From JAKOUY01 sp037045185 (GTDB taxonomy: Bacteria > Actinomycetota > Acidimicrobiia > Acidimicrobiales > Ilumatobacteraceae), in contig JBAOHQ010000008.1 in assembly GCA_037045185.1 (NCBI GenBank), forward strand, positions 310,001 through 374,000: DNA of 64,000 bases, given 5' to 3'. The notes under the pieces are model-generated. The model made no database searches, was not told where the DNA came from, and saw only the letters and a list, made by a program, of their open reading frames with translations. Positions 8,946 through 16,792 of the stretch are shown one piece after another. The first letter of the stretch is position 1; each line of letters begins with the position of its first letter. The position numbers were made by a program, and so were the translations under genes.

Positions 8946-8951
8946 ACCGTA
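8946..8951 (-). promoter_or_regulatory. -10 hexamer TACGGT for the DUF167 gene
   Basis: On the minus strand TACGGT lies 7 nt before the GTG at 8938. No ribosome-binding site is visible, as expected for a leaderless message. Confidence 0.5.
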
Positions 8952-8979
8952 TCCGCGCCTGGCAGGGCTTGCCATCGCC

Positions 8980-8985
8980 TAGCAT
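8980..8985 (+). promoter_or_regulatory. -10 hexamer TAGCAT for the small zinc-motif gene
   Basis: TAGCAT lies 6 nt before the ATG at 8992. It overlaps the left edge of the palindrome at 8984-9001, so a bound repressor would cover -10, transcription start and start codon together. Confidence 0.55.
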
Positions 8986-9001
8986 TTCGTCATGACGAAA
9001 T
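8984..9001. promoter_or_regulatory. Perfect 18-bp palindrome over the start codon of the 8992 gene (copy 1)
   Basis: ATTTCGTCATGACGAAAT reads identically on both strands, and the ATG of the downstream gene sits at its centre. An identical 18-mer lies in front of gcvP at 11142-11159. Two exact copies near two starts 2.2 kb apart indicate an operator for one dimeric regulator, not yet identified. Confidence 0.65.
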
Positions 9002-9363
9002 CGGCGGACGATGGGCAGGAGCGGCGATGCAAGTGGTGTCGCCACATCCTGGCGCAACGCCGCGGCCCGGGCCGGCCGCGGGAGTACTGCTCGCAGCGCT
9101 GCCGGCAATGGGACTGGGTCGCCCGGCAGCGGGCGACCGAACTGGCCCTAAGCGACGACGAGCTCGTCGTCGCCCGGGCCGAGTTGAACGCGCTGCACGA
9201 CGACTTGTACGTGCTGGCGTGTGCCGTGGCGGACACTCGCCGGGACCTCGACGAGGGCCTCGATGCCTCCGAGGCGTTGACCGCGCTGCGCTGGCTGCTC
9301 GACGCAGCCACGCCGTTGGCGCAGCGCCGGGTGGGCTCGGCACCGCCCGGAGGGCCGTCCTGA
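8992..9363 (+). CDS. Small hypothetical protein with N-terminal CxxC...CxxxC zinc-like motif
   Basis: 123 residues. The N-terminus has CKWC, then a basic RRGPGRPREYCSQRC stretch, a treble-clef-like knuckle seen in small DNA-binding or toxin-antitoxin-like actinobacterial proteins. Residues 50-110 are predicted alpha-helical (ARAELNALHDDLYVLACA). I do not recognise a function. The start codon lies inside a perfect palindrome shared with the gcvP promoter, so it may be autoregulated or belong to the same regulon. It could itself be the regulator, which is inference only. Confidence 0.6.
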   Translation: MTKSADDGQERRCKWCRHILAQRRGPGRPREYCSQRCRQWDWVARQRATELALSDDELVVARAELNALHDDLYVLACAVADTRRDLDEGLDASEALTALRWLLDAATPLAQRRVGSAPPGGPS

Positions 9364-9381
9364 CGGCCGATCGAGACCGCC

Positions 9382-9387
9382 TATAAT
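9382..9387 (+). promoter_or_regulatory. Consensus -10 TATAAT upstream of the structured leader
   Basis: An exact TATAAT lies just after the stop of the 8992 gene and 430 nt before the hydrolase ATG. No good -35 is visible. If used, it would give a leader of roughly 420 nt. Confidence 0.45.
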
Positions 9388-9727
9388 CATCGTTATGTCA
9401 AGTGCGTGCAGGTGTCTGACCTGCGGTACCCCACCGACTGCTCGTCCGCTCGTCGATGGCGGGTTGGCCGGATGCACGGCTGTCGGCCCGATGGTGTCGC
9501 CCGGTGTGCCCGCTGGCGGGTGCCGGGCGGTTCCCGGCGTCTGCCCTGGCTGCCGGTCGTTTGCCCGAGGTCACGCTGCGTGGCCGACCGGGCCCGCGGC
9601 GGGAAATAATGGCCGGACCTCTGGAGCGGCGATTTGACCAGTGCTCCGCCGCCGGCCCCAGACCCATGGAGAATGGCGGGCGGGGACATCGGGTGGGTAT
9701 CCCCCGTTTGTGCGCTTGTGCGCTGGA

Positions 9728-9743
9728 ATTACAAATTTGTAAC
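9728..9743. promoter_or_regulatory. Palindromic operator candidate ATTACAAATTTGTAAC
   Basis: TTACAAATTTGTAA (9729-9742) is a perfect 14-bp palindrome in an otherwise GC-rich region, 75 nt before the hydrolase ATG. A related 16-mer, with the same ATTACA and GTAAC arms, lies upstream of the MerR (resR-like) gene at 16228-16243. Confidence 0.5.
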
Positions 9744-9817
9744 TCTTTCATCCCCCGAGCTCGGTCTTTAGGTTCAGAGTCTGAAGTTGATGTTCAGGCG
9801 AAAGGACTATCACTCTC

Positions 9818-11107
9818 ATGTTGAAGTCTCGACTCGCGCGCCGGCTGGTGCCGGCCGCGGCACTGGCGCTGATTGGCGTGGTGGGCCTCGGGGAGATCAC
9901 CGTGGCCACTGCAGCACCCATGCACCTGGCCGGCCGTGCCTCCACCAAGATCTACACGGTTCAGTACGGCGACTCGCTGAAGCGCATCGGCAAGGTGACG
10001 AACACCGCGCTCAAGGATCTCCTGGCGCTGAACAAGCTGAGGCTCTCCAGTGTCGTCTGGCCGGGGATGCGGCTGCGCCTACCATCCACCAGCGTCGTGC
10101 CCACGCTGTACGTCACCGTCCGCTCGGGCGACTCCTACGCCGAGATCGCTCGATCGACGAGGGTCAAGGTGGCGGATCTGCTGGCGGCGAACCGTCGCAC
10201 ACGCTCCTCGAAGCTGACGGTCGGTGATCGTCTGGTCCTGCCGGCTGGCGCCGTCCTGCCCCATGGTCAGGCCAACCGTCCGACGAGCCAGCCGCCCAAG
10301 CCCGAGGTGTTGACCTACACCGTGCGTGCCGGTGACTCGTTCGTCCGTATCGCCCGTCGCACCGGCGTCAAGACCGCCGCGCTGTTAGCGGCGAATGGTC
10401 TCGAGTTGACCTCGAGGTTGAGGGTTGGCATGGTGCTCAAGCTGCCCAAGGGCGCCCACCTGCCGGAGCAAGCGCCGGGCAAGGATCCAGGCAAGGATCC
10501 GGGCAAGGATCCGGACGGCAAGCCGTTCCGCTACCGGGTACACGTGGGCGACATGCTCTCCGGGATCGCTCACCGTGCCGGCGTCCCGCTGTCCGAACTG
10601 CTCAAGCTCAACCACCTCACGCAGGATTCGGCGATCTCGGCTGGTGACATCCTGCTGATCCCCGCCGGTGGGACGGACCCCACCGACGGCGCCCCGGGCC
10701 AGACTCCCGTCGGCCGCATGCCACCCACTCGCCAGGAGGCGATCGACCGGGTGCTGGGCTTCGTTCGTGACCAGTTGGGCAAGCCGTACAAGTACTTTGC
10801 CGCTGGTCCGGACTCCTATGACTGCTCCGGACTGACGATGGCTGCGTACCTCACCCTCGGCATCCGCCTCCCGCACCAGAGCACCTCGCAGTCCCTGCGT
10901 GGCACCACGGTGGACTGGGTCAAGGACGGGATCCAGGCGGGTGATCTGATCTTCACCAAGTCCAGCCATGGCACCCGCCCCATCGGCCACGTGTCGATCG
11001 CCGTCAGCCGCACCAAGCTGATTCATGCGCCGCGCACTGGCGACGTCGTGCGCTACCGGGACATGTGGGAGTCGGACCGGATCGTCAAGGTGCGGCGGTA
11101 CGTCTAG
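9818..11107 (+). CDS. Secreted peptidoglycan hydrolase with four LysM domains and NlpC/P60 domain
   Basis: 429 residues. A signal peptide (basic LKSRLARR, then a hydrophobic Ala/Leu run ending near ATAAPM) is followed by four LysM repeats at about 45-90, 100-145, 165-210 and 235-285. A short repeated GKDP linker separates the third and fourth. A C-terminal NlpC/P60 domain (about 305-429) has the catalytic Cys in YDCSGL, His in GHVSIAV and a second His in IHAPRTGD. It should bind peptidoglycan outside the cell and cut stem peptides. A ribosome-binding site AAAGGA is present, unlike most neighbours. The long leader upstream suggests transcript-level control. Confidence 0.92.
   Translation: MLKSRLARRLVPAAALALIGVVGLGEITVATAAPMHLAGRASTKIYTVQYGDSLKRIGKVTNTALKDLLALNKLRLSSVVWPGMRLRLPSTSVVPTLYVTVRSGDSYAEIARSTRVKVADLLAANRRTRSSKLTVGDRLVLPAGAVLPHGQANRPTSQPPKPEVLTYTVRAGDSFVRIARRTGVKTAALLAANGLELTSRLRVGMVLKLPKGAHLPEQAPGKDPGKDPGKDPDGKPFRYRVHVGDMLSGIAHRAGVPLSELLKLNHLTQDSAISAGDILLIPAGGTDPTDGAPGQTPVGRMPPTRQEAIDRVLGFVRDQLGKPYKYFAAGPDSYDCSGLTMAAYLTLGIRLPHQSTSQSLRGTTVDWVKDGIQAGDLIFTKSSHGTRPIGHVSIAVSRTKLIHAPRTGDVVRYRDMWESDRIVKVRRYV
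10478..10513 (+). repeat. Three tandem 12-bp units inside the hydrolase linker
   Basis: GGCAAGGATCC plus A or G occurs three times head to tail and encodes GKDP three times. It is a coding linker repeat between LysM domains 3 and 4. Confidence 0.85.
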
Positions 11108-11129
11108 CGCCGGCATGGGATCACCGGCG
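11108..11129 (+). terminator. Hairpin after the wall hydrolase gene
   Basis: CGCCGG and CCGGCG form a 6-bp GC stem around a 10-nt loop directly after the stop codon. There is no T tract, so it is a weak terminator candidate. Confidence 0.35.
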
Positions 11130-11141
11130 GCGACGTGGGAC

Positions 11142-11159
11142 ATTTCGTCATGACGAAAT
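11142..11159. promoter_or_regulatory. Perfect 18-bp palindrome upstream of gcvP (copy 2)
   Basis: ATTTCGTCATGACGAAAT, identical to 8984-9001, ends 25 nt before the gcvP ATG. It overlaps the expected -35 zone of the TACATT hexamer at 11168-11173. Confidence 0.65.
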
Positions 11160-11184
11160 GAGTCGAGTACATTGAGCCGCTCAC

Positions 11185-14015
11185 ATGACCACGCTCGATG
11201 AACTCGCCACCCCTGCGTCATTCGCCACCCGCCACACTGCGACGTCGGCCGCCGACCACCGCATCATGCTGGACGCGATCGGCGCCGCAACCCTCGAGGA
11301 CCTGCTGGCCGAGACGGTTCCGGCATCGATCCGACTCGGTACTCCCCTCCCCCTGCCCGGGCCGCGCACGCCCGACGACGTACTGGGAGAAGCTCCGCCT
11401 GCTGGCGCAACGGACGGTTGCCAGGCGGTCGCTGATCGGCCAGGGGTACTACGGCACGCGGGTCCCGCCGGTCGTGTTGCGCAACGTCTTGGAGAACCCG
11501 GCGTGGTACACGGCCTACACCCCGTACCAGCCCGAGATCAGCCAGGGCCGGCTGGAGACCCTGTTGAACTTCCAGACGATGGTGGCCGAGCTCACCGGCT
11601 TGGAGTTGGCCAACGCGTCGCTGCTGGACGAGGCAACGGCGGCGGCCGAGGCGATGACGATGGCCAGGCGGGTGTCCAAGGCGGCCAGCCACCGCTTCGT
11701 GGTGGACGCCGACACCCATCCACAGACCATCGAGGTCCTGCGGACGCGTGCCCTGCCGATCGGCATCGACCTGGTGGTCGGCGACGCGGCGGCACTCATC
11801 GCCGACGGGTGCTTCGGCGTGCTCCTCAGCCTGCCCACCTCCAGCGGCGCCGTTGCCGACTGGGCGCCGGTCATCGATGCCGCCCACCACGCCGGTGCGC
11901 TGGTCGTGGTTGCCACCGACCTGTTGGCCTGCGTGCTGATGACTCCCCCGGGTCATCTCGGCGCCGACATTGCCGTCGGCTCGGCGCAGCGTTTCGGGGT
12001 GCCGATGGGCTTTGGTGGCCCCCACGCCGGGTTCATGGCGACGAGCACGGCGGCGTCCCGATCGTTGCCCGGGCGCCTGGTGGGCGTGAGCACCGACACT
12101 GCCGGACGCCCGGCGCTGCGCTTGGCGCTACAGACCCGTGAGCAGCACATCCGCCGGGAGAAGGCGACGTCGAACATCTGCACGGCTCAGGTCCTGCTGG
12201 CCAACATGGCCGGGCTCTACGCCTCGTGGCATGGCCCGGACGGCTTGGCGGCCATCGCCGAACGGGTCCACGGTCTGGCCGGGTGGACCGCGGCGGCGCC
12301 TGAGCGACGCGGGGCTCGGCCTGCGCCACGACACGTGGTTCGACACGATCACCGTCGACGGTGTCGACGCCGACGGCGTCCTGGCCACCGCCCGCGACCT
12401 CGGCTACAACCTTCGGCGGCTGTCCACCACTGCGGTGGGCGTGTCGTTCGACGAGCTCAGCGAGCCCGCCGACGCCGTGGCCGTGTTGGCCTGCTTCGGC
12501 ATCGCCGGCAGCGTCGATGACGGCGACGTCCCCGCGTCGCCCCTCCCCCGGCGCACCGACACCGTGTTGGAACACGCGGTGTTCAGCGACGTCCGCAGCG
12601 AGCACGACATGCTGCGCTACCTGCGGCGACTGGCCGACAAGGACCTGGCGATGGACCGCACGATGATCCCTCTGGGCTCGTGCACGATGAAGCTCAACGC
12701 CACGGTCGAGATGCAGCCGATCACCTGGCCGGAGTTCACTGAGCTGCACCCGTTCGGTCCCGCCGACGAGAGCGTCGGGATCCGCGAGATGATCGCCCAG
12801 CTGGAGCAGATGCTCGTGGCGATCACCGGCTACGACGCGGTGAGCCTGCAACCCAATGCCGGGAGTCAGGGCGAGCTGGCCGGCCTGCTGGCCATCCGCG
12901 CCTACCACCACAGCCGGGGGGACACGGACCGGCGGATCTGCCTGATCCCCTCCAGCGCCCACGGGACCAACGCGGCCAGCGCGGTGATGGCCGGGATGGA
13001 GGTCCGCGTGGTGGCCTGCGACGACGCCGGCAACGTGGACGTGGCCGACCTGCGCGCCCACACCAGTCGCGCCGGTGCGGCGTTGGCCGCGGCGATGGTC
13101 ACCTACCCCTCCACCCACGGGGTCTTCGAGGAATCCATCGTCGAGATCTGCGACATCGTCCACGAGGCCGGTGGGCAGGTGTACGTCGACGGCGCCAACC
13201 TCAACGCACTCGTCGGCCTGGCCCGCCCGGGCAGCTTCGGCGCCGACGTCAGCCATCTCAACCTCCACAAGACGTTTTGCATCCCGCACGGCGGGGGCGG
13301 GCCGGGCGTCGGGCCCGTGGCCGTTCGCCGGCACCTCGCGCCGTTCCTTCCCGGCGCCGGCGCCGTGGGCAACGTCTCGGCAGCGCCGTTCGGCTCGGCG
13401 CTCATCCTGCCCATCCCGTGGGTGTACATCGCCATGATGGGCGCCGCAGGACTCACCGAGGCGACCTCGGTCGCCATCCTCCACGCCAACTACCTGGCCG
13501 AGCGGCTCGATCCGCACTTCCCTGTGCTCTATCGCGGCGCCAGCGGGCGCGTCGGGCACGAGTGCATCGTCGATCTGCGGGCGATCACCAAGGCCACCGG
13601 GGTGACGGTCGACGACGTGGCCAAGCGTCTGATCGACTACGGCTTCCATGCCCCGACGATGAGTTTCCCGGTTGCCGGGACGCTGATGATCGAACCCACC
13701 GAGAGCGAGCCGCTGGCCGAGCTCGACCGTTTCGTCGAGGCGATGGTCTCGATCAAGGGTGAGATCGATCGCGTCGCCGACGGCACGTGGCCGGCCGATG
13801 ACAACCCGCTGCGCAACGCCCCGCACACCGCCGAGGACCTGCTCGGAGCGTGGGATCGCCCGTACGACCGCCAGCTCGGGGCGTACCCGGTGCCGGGGTT
13901 GCGCCGCTCCAAGTACTTCCCGCCGGTGTCACGGATCGACGCCGCCTACGGCGACCGCAACCTGGTGTGCAGCTGCGCCCCGCTCGAAACCTACGGGGCG
14001 TCCTCACCGGATTGA
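11185..14015 (+). CDS. gcvP: Glycine dehydrogenase (decarboxylating), P protein of the glycine cleavage system; two frameshifts
   Basis: About 942 residues after repair, the size of a single-chain P protein (N- and C-halves fused). The N-half shows GYYGTRVPPVVLRNVLENP and WYTAYTPYQPEISQGRLE. The C-half shows LGSCTMKLNA and the PLP lysine in LHKTFCIPHGGGGPGVGP. It decarboxylates glycine and passes aminomethyl to lipoyl-GcvH. Two +1 frameshifts occur near 11391 (extra G in GGG) and 12301 (extra C), both inside highly conserved sequence. Only about 77 bp lie upstream, too short for a glycine riboswitch. The palindrome at 11142 is the likely control site. gcvT and gcvH are nearby on the other strand. 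Confidence 0.92.
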
Positions 14016-14026
14016 CGCGCTGCGGC

Positions 14027-14032
14027 TACGGT
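14027..14032 (+). promoter_or_regulatory. -10 hexamer TACGGT for the 14040 gene
   Basis: TACGGT lies 7 nt before the ATG at 14040, which supports this start over the upstream GTG at 14031. Confidence 0.5.
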
Positions 14033-14039
14033 GGTCGCC

Positions 14040-14659
14040 ATGGCTGACAACACGGTGCCGGGGCTCGGGGAACTGTTCGGGCTGGTGAGCGGCGGGGTGT
14101 CCCGCTCGATCGGTCAGTTCCAGCGCGGTGTGTCGGAGTTCCTTCGTTCGGTGGAGAACTTCAACAAGACGATGGAGCAGATGCAGGAGATCACCGCCCG
14201 GGTCAACTCGCTGTTGAGCACCATCGAGGAACCCATCAAGGCCGCGGTGCCCCAGATCACCCGGGCCGTGAACACGGCCGACACGTTGATGGAGCAACTC
14301 TCCGGACCGATCGACAAGGTCACCCCGGGCCTGTCCCGCCTGGCCGACACGCTTTCGGCGCCGGCGTTGACCCGCTTCCCCCACGAGTTCGGCGAGTTTC
14401 TCGACGCGATCGGCGACATGGTCGCCAAGATCAAGCCCTTGTCGCAGATCGCCGAGTCCGCGGGTGGCCTGTTCGGCATCCGTCCCTTCGCCTCGCTCAC
14501 CGGGTCGCGCGGGTCGCACGCCGCAGCGCCCCAGCCCTCCCCGCCGCCTCACCCCGCCCGGCACCAGCCACGGCTGCCCCGCCGAAGGCCAGGCAACCTG
14601 CCGGCAAGCGGGCACCCGCCAAGAAGGCGGCAGCCAAGAAGGCGCCCACCAAGCGCTGA
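14040..14659 (+). CDS. Hypothetical amphipathic-helix protein with Lys/Ala-rich tail; frameshifted
   Basis: About 205 residues after repair. The body (1-150) is a run of amphipathic helices with few charged loops (FLRSVENFNKTMEQMQEITA, VNSLLSTIEEPIKAAVPQI), like coiled-coil or phasin-type proteins. After repair the tail becomes Ala/Pro-rich and ends in KRAPAKKAAAKKAPTKR, like histone-H1-type tails of actinobacterial DNA- or polymer-binding proteins. The frame shifts by a net +2 between 14500 and 14560, best read as two extra bases. Phasin-like or nucleoid roles are both possible. It sits between gcvP and gcvT but has no evident link to them. Confidence 0.6.
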
Positions 14660-14670
14660 GGCGAGCTGCG

Positions 14671-15732
14671 CTACTTCTTGGCGATGAACGGGGTGGGAAC
14701 CACCCGTCCGGAGAGGTGCGCGCCGCGGACGTCGATGGTCACGTCGGTACCGAATGGGAGCTCTGGCGGGACCAACGCCAGGGCGATGCCGTGCTCCAGG
14801 ACCGGCGAGAAGTTGCCGCTGGTGACCGTGCCAACCTGGCGACCCTCGACCGACACCGAGCAGTCGGCCCGCGGCGGCCGCCGCCCGTCGGTGGTGATCC
14901 CCCGCAGCACCCTGGTGACGCCGGCGTCACGCTCGGCAGCCAGCGCCGCCCGCCCGCGGAACTCGTCCTTGCCCCAGGCCACGACCCAGCCGAGTCCGGC
15001 CTGCAGCGGGGTGATGCCCGGGCCCAGCTCGTGACCGTGCAGCGGCAGGGCGGCCTCCAGCCGCAGGGTGTCCCTGGCGCCGAGACCTGCCGGCTGAGCG
15101 CCCGCCTCGACACAGGCCCGCCACAGCTCGCCCGCGTGCTGGGCGGCGATGGCGACCTCGAAACCGTTCTCGCCGGTGTAGCCCGTCCCGGCAATGGTCA
15201 GCGGGATCCCGTTCCACGACGCGCCGCGGACCCGGAACTTGCCGATGGCGCCGATCTCCGGCGCCACCGCCGCCAGCACGCCGGCGGCGCGGGGACCCTG
15301 CACGGCGAGCACTGCCCGGCTGTGGGTGGTCTCGACGCCGCCGATCGCGGCGACGACGCGGTCGGTGTTGGAGGCATTGGGCATCACGTCGAACACCTCG
15401 TCGTCGACCCACCACACGATGATGTCGTCGAGGACGGAGGCGTCCTGCTCGTCCAGCAGGTGGGTGTACTGCGCCCGGCCGGGACCGATCTTGGACAGGT
15501 CGTTGGTGAGCGCCCACTGCAGCCGGTCGATGGCGTCGGCGCCCTCGACGCGCACCGTGCCGAGATGGGAGACGTCGAAGATGACCGCGCCGTTGCGGCA
15601 GGCGAGGTGCTCGTCGATGGTGCCGAGCGGGTAGCTGACGGGCATCTCCCAGCCACCGAAGGGCACCATCTTGGCGCCGAGGGCACGGTGGATGTGGTCG
15701 AGCGGGCTGTGCTCGAACGACGCCGCGGACAT
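14671..15732 (-). CDS. gcvT: Aminomethyltransferase, T protein of the glycine cleavage system
   Basis: 353 residues. The start contains VPFGGWEMPVSYP, the GcvT folate-domain entry. Then come FDVSHLGTVRVEGADA and GYTGENGFEV, followed by LRLEAALPLHGHEL. It releases ammonia from the aminomethyl-lipoyl group on GcvH and forms 5,10-methylene-tetrahydrofolate. The ATG directly abuts the stop of the upstream MerR gene (resR-like), so it is the last gene of the gcvH-FHA-MerR-DUF151-MerR-gcvT series. Confidence 0.95.
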   Translation of the reverse strand: MSAASFEHSPLDHIHRALGAKMVPFGGWEMPVSYPLGTIDEHLACRNGAVIFDVSHLGTVRVEGADAIDRLQWALTNDLSKIGPGRAQYTHLLDEQDASVLDDIIVWWVDDEVFDVMPNASNTDRVVAAIGGVETTHSRAVLAVQGPRAAGVLAAVAPEIGAIGKFRVRGASWNGIPLTIAGTGYTGENGFEVAIAAQHAGELWRACVEAGAQPAGLGARDTLRLEAALPLHGHELGPGITPLQAGLGWVVAWGKDEFRGRAALAAERDAGVTRVLRGITTDGRRPPRADCSVSVEGRQVGTVTSGNFSPVLEHGIALALVPPELPFGTDVTIDVRGAHLSGRVVPTPFIAKK

Positions 15733-16218
15733 CTAGATGGCCTGGCGTACCGGCAGCTCGGCCAGGGATCCGCGCAGCGACGTGATCGACGCGTCGAGGT
15801 CGTGCTTGACCCCTCCGAGAGCCAGCACGTTGAGCACGCCCTGGCCGCCGCGGCGCATCACGTCGAACAACTCGTCGCCTACGCAGACCATGACGTCGGC
15901 GCCGCTGATCACCAGGTGGGCAGCGGCGATGTCGGTGTCGACGTGGTTACGCAGGTAGGTGAACGCCTGGCGGACGGATTCCAACTTGATTCCCGCGTCA
16001 AGCAGGCTCTTGATGACGCGCAGCTCCAACAGGTCCTGGTAGCTGTAGCTCCGGCGGCTGCCGCTGCCGGCAGCGTCGCACAGGGTGGGGCGAACCAGAT
16101 CGGTGCGCGCCCAGTAGTCGAGCTGCCGATAGGTGATGCCGACGATCTTCGCCGCACTCGTGCCGCTATATCCCTGCTCGCCCACCGAGGCCTCCCCTGC
16201 GTGCCCGAACTCGACCAC
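15733..16218 (-). CDS. MerR-family regulator, Rv1830 (ResR/McdR)-like
   Basis: 161 residues from the outermost GTG. A MerR winged helix (GITYRQLDYWARTDLVRPT, then GSGSRRSYSYQDLLELRVI) is followed by a short effector-less region VRQAFTYLRN. It matches mycobacterial Rv1830, which is found in the same gcv neighbourhood and affects growth and antibiotic recovery. The true start may be the GTG at 16185, which has a good GGGGAGG ribosome-binding site 5 nt upstream. The inverted repeat at 16228-16243 suggests autoregulation. Confidence 0.88.
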   Translation of the reverse strand: MVEFGHAGEASVGEQGYSGTSAAKIVGITYRQLDYWARTDLVRPTLCDAAGSGSRRSYSYQDLLELRVIKSLLDAGIKLESVRQAFTYLRNHVDTDIAAAHLVISGADVMVCVGDELFDVMRRGGQGVLNVLALGGVKHDLDASITSLRGSLAELPVRQAI

Positions 16219-16227
16219 ACGGTCGTA

Positions 16228-16243
16228 GTTACGGGTCTGTAAT
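16228..16243. promoter_or_regulatory. Inverted-repeat operator candidate upstream of the resR-like gene
   Basis: TTACGGGTCTGTAA carries TTAC/GTAA arms. On the minus strand the 16-mer is ATTACAGACCCGTAAC, sharing both arms with ATTACAAATTTGTAAC at 9728-9743. It lies 10-25 bp upstream of the outer GTG and 43-58 bp upstream of the inner one. Confidence 0.5.
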
Positions 16244-16279
16244 GAGGAGTCTTACTCTACGGCTGAGGTCGCGTTCCTG

Positions 16280-16792
16280 TCAACCGAAGTCTTCCGGTCG
16301 GAGATCGTCGAGGAAATCGCGGAACTCGTCGAGAATTCGATCCGGATCTTCCTCAGCCTCACGTTCACCTTCAGGTTCGGTCTCGGCGGTGGCGGCCACG
16401 CTGGCCTCGTCCATCAGGCCCTCGGTGGCGAACACCGGACACCCGATCCGCACGGCCAGCGCGACGGCGTCGGAGGGTCGGCAGGAGACGACGAGGTCGG
16501 TTGCCGTTCGCAGATGCAGCTCGGCGTAGTAGGTGTGGTCACGGATCTCGGTGATCAGCACGTAGGCCACCGTCACCCCGGTGGTCTCCAAGACGGTGGT
16601 CATCAGGTCATGGGTCATCGGGCGAGCCGGCACCTCGCCCTGCATCGCCGAATGGATCGCGTGAGCCTCGTTCGTGCCGATCACGATGGGCAACAGCCGT
16701 CGCTCCCCCGCCTGCTCGCGCAGGAGCACGAGCGGCGTGTTGGCAGGAAGCTCGACCCGAACACCGAGGACGTCGAGGGGGATCACGATCAC
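16280..16792 (-). CDS. Bifunctional nuclease family (DUF151) protein
   Basis: 170 residues beginning VIVIPLDVLGVRVELPAN. Family motifs seen are LLPIVIGTNEAHAI, DLMTTVLETTGV and SCRPSDAVALAVRIGCPVF. The C-terminal 35 residues are acidic (EEDPDRILDEF). Plant members have nuclease activity, whereas the bacterial role is unclear. The mycobacterial homologue Rv1829 has the same two MerR neighbours. The GTG start overlaps the upstream MerR stop by 3 nt. Confidence 0.9.
   Translation of the reverse strand: MIVIPLDVLGVRVELPANTPLVLLREQAGERRLLPIVIGTNEAHAIHSAMQGEVPARPMTHDLMTTVLETTGVTVAYVLITEIRDHTYYAELHLRTATDLVVSCRPSDAVALAVRIGCPVFATEGLMDEASVAATAETEPEGEREAEEDPDRILDEFRDFLDDLRPEDFG

Larger units (their letters stand above)
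9364..9817 (+). other. 454-bp gene-free region: probable promoter and long structured leader of the wall hydrolase gene
   Basis: No convincing gene is present. The region starts with a TATAAT hexamer at 9382-9387 and then has several hairpins: GCAGGT/ACCTGC at 9408-9424, GCCGGG/CCCGGC at 9522-9538, and a two-part stem with arms GGCCGG 9611 / CCGGCC 9652 and GGAGC 9623 / GCTCC 9643. An AT-only palindrome lies at 9728-9743 and AAAGGA precedes the ATG. I looked for the ydaO (cyclic di-AMP) riboswitch that controls such hydrolases in other actinobacteria and did not find its conserved core. Confidence 0.5.

Noticed and set aside
9364..9817. Possible ydaO (cyclic di-AMP) riboswitch before the wall hydrolase
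   Set aside because: The conserved G-rich core and GUGAAUC-type segments were not found. Only generic GC hairpins are present.
10478..10513. Tandem 12-bp repeat as a regulatory or mobile repeat
   Set aside because: It is in frame and encodes a GKDP linker between LysM domains.
11108..11184. Glycine riboswitch before gcvP
   Set aside because: The gap is only 77 bp and is filled by a hairpin, the palindrome and a -10 hexamer.
12033..13826. Long opposite-strand reading frames under gcvP and other genes
   Set aside because: They are rich in Arg, Gly, His and Pro with no domain pattern, typical of antisense frames in GC-rich coding DNA.
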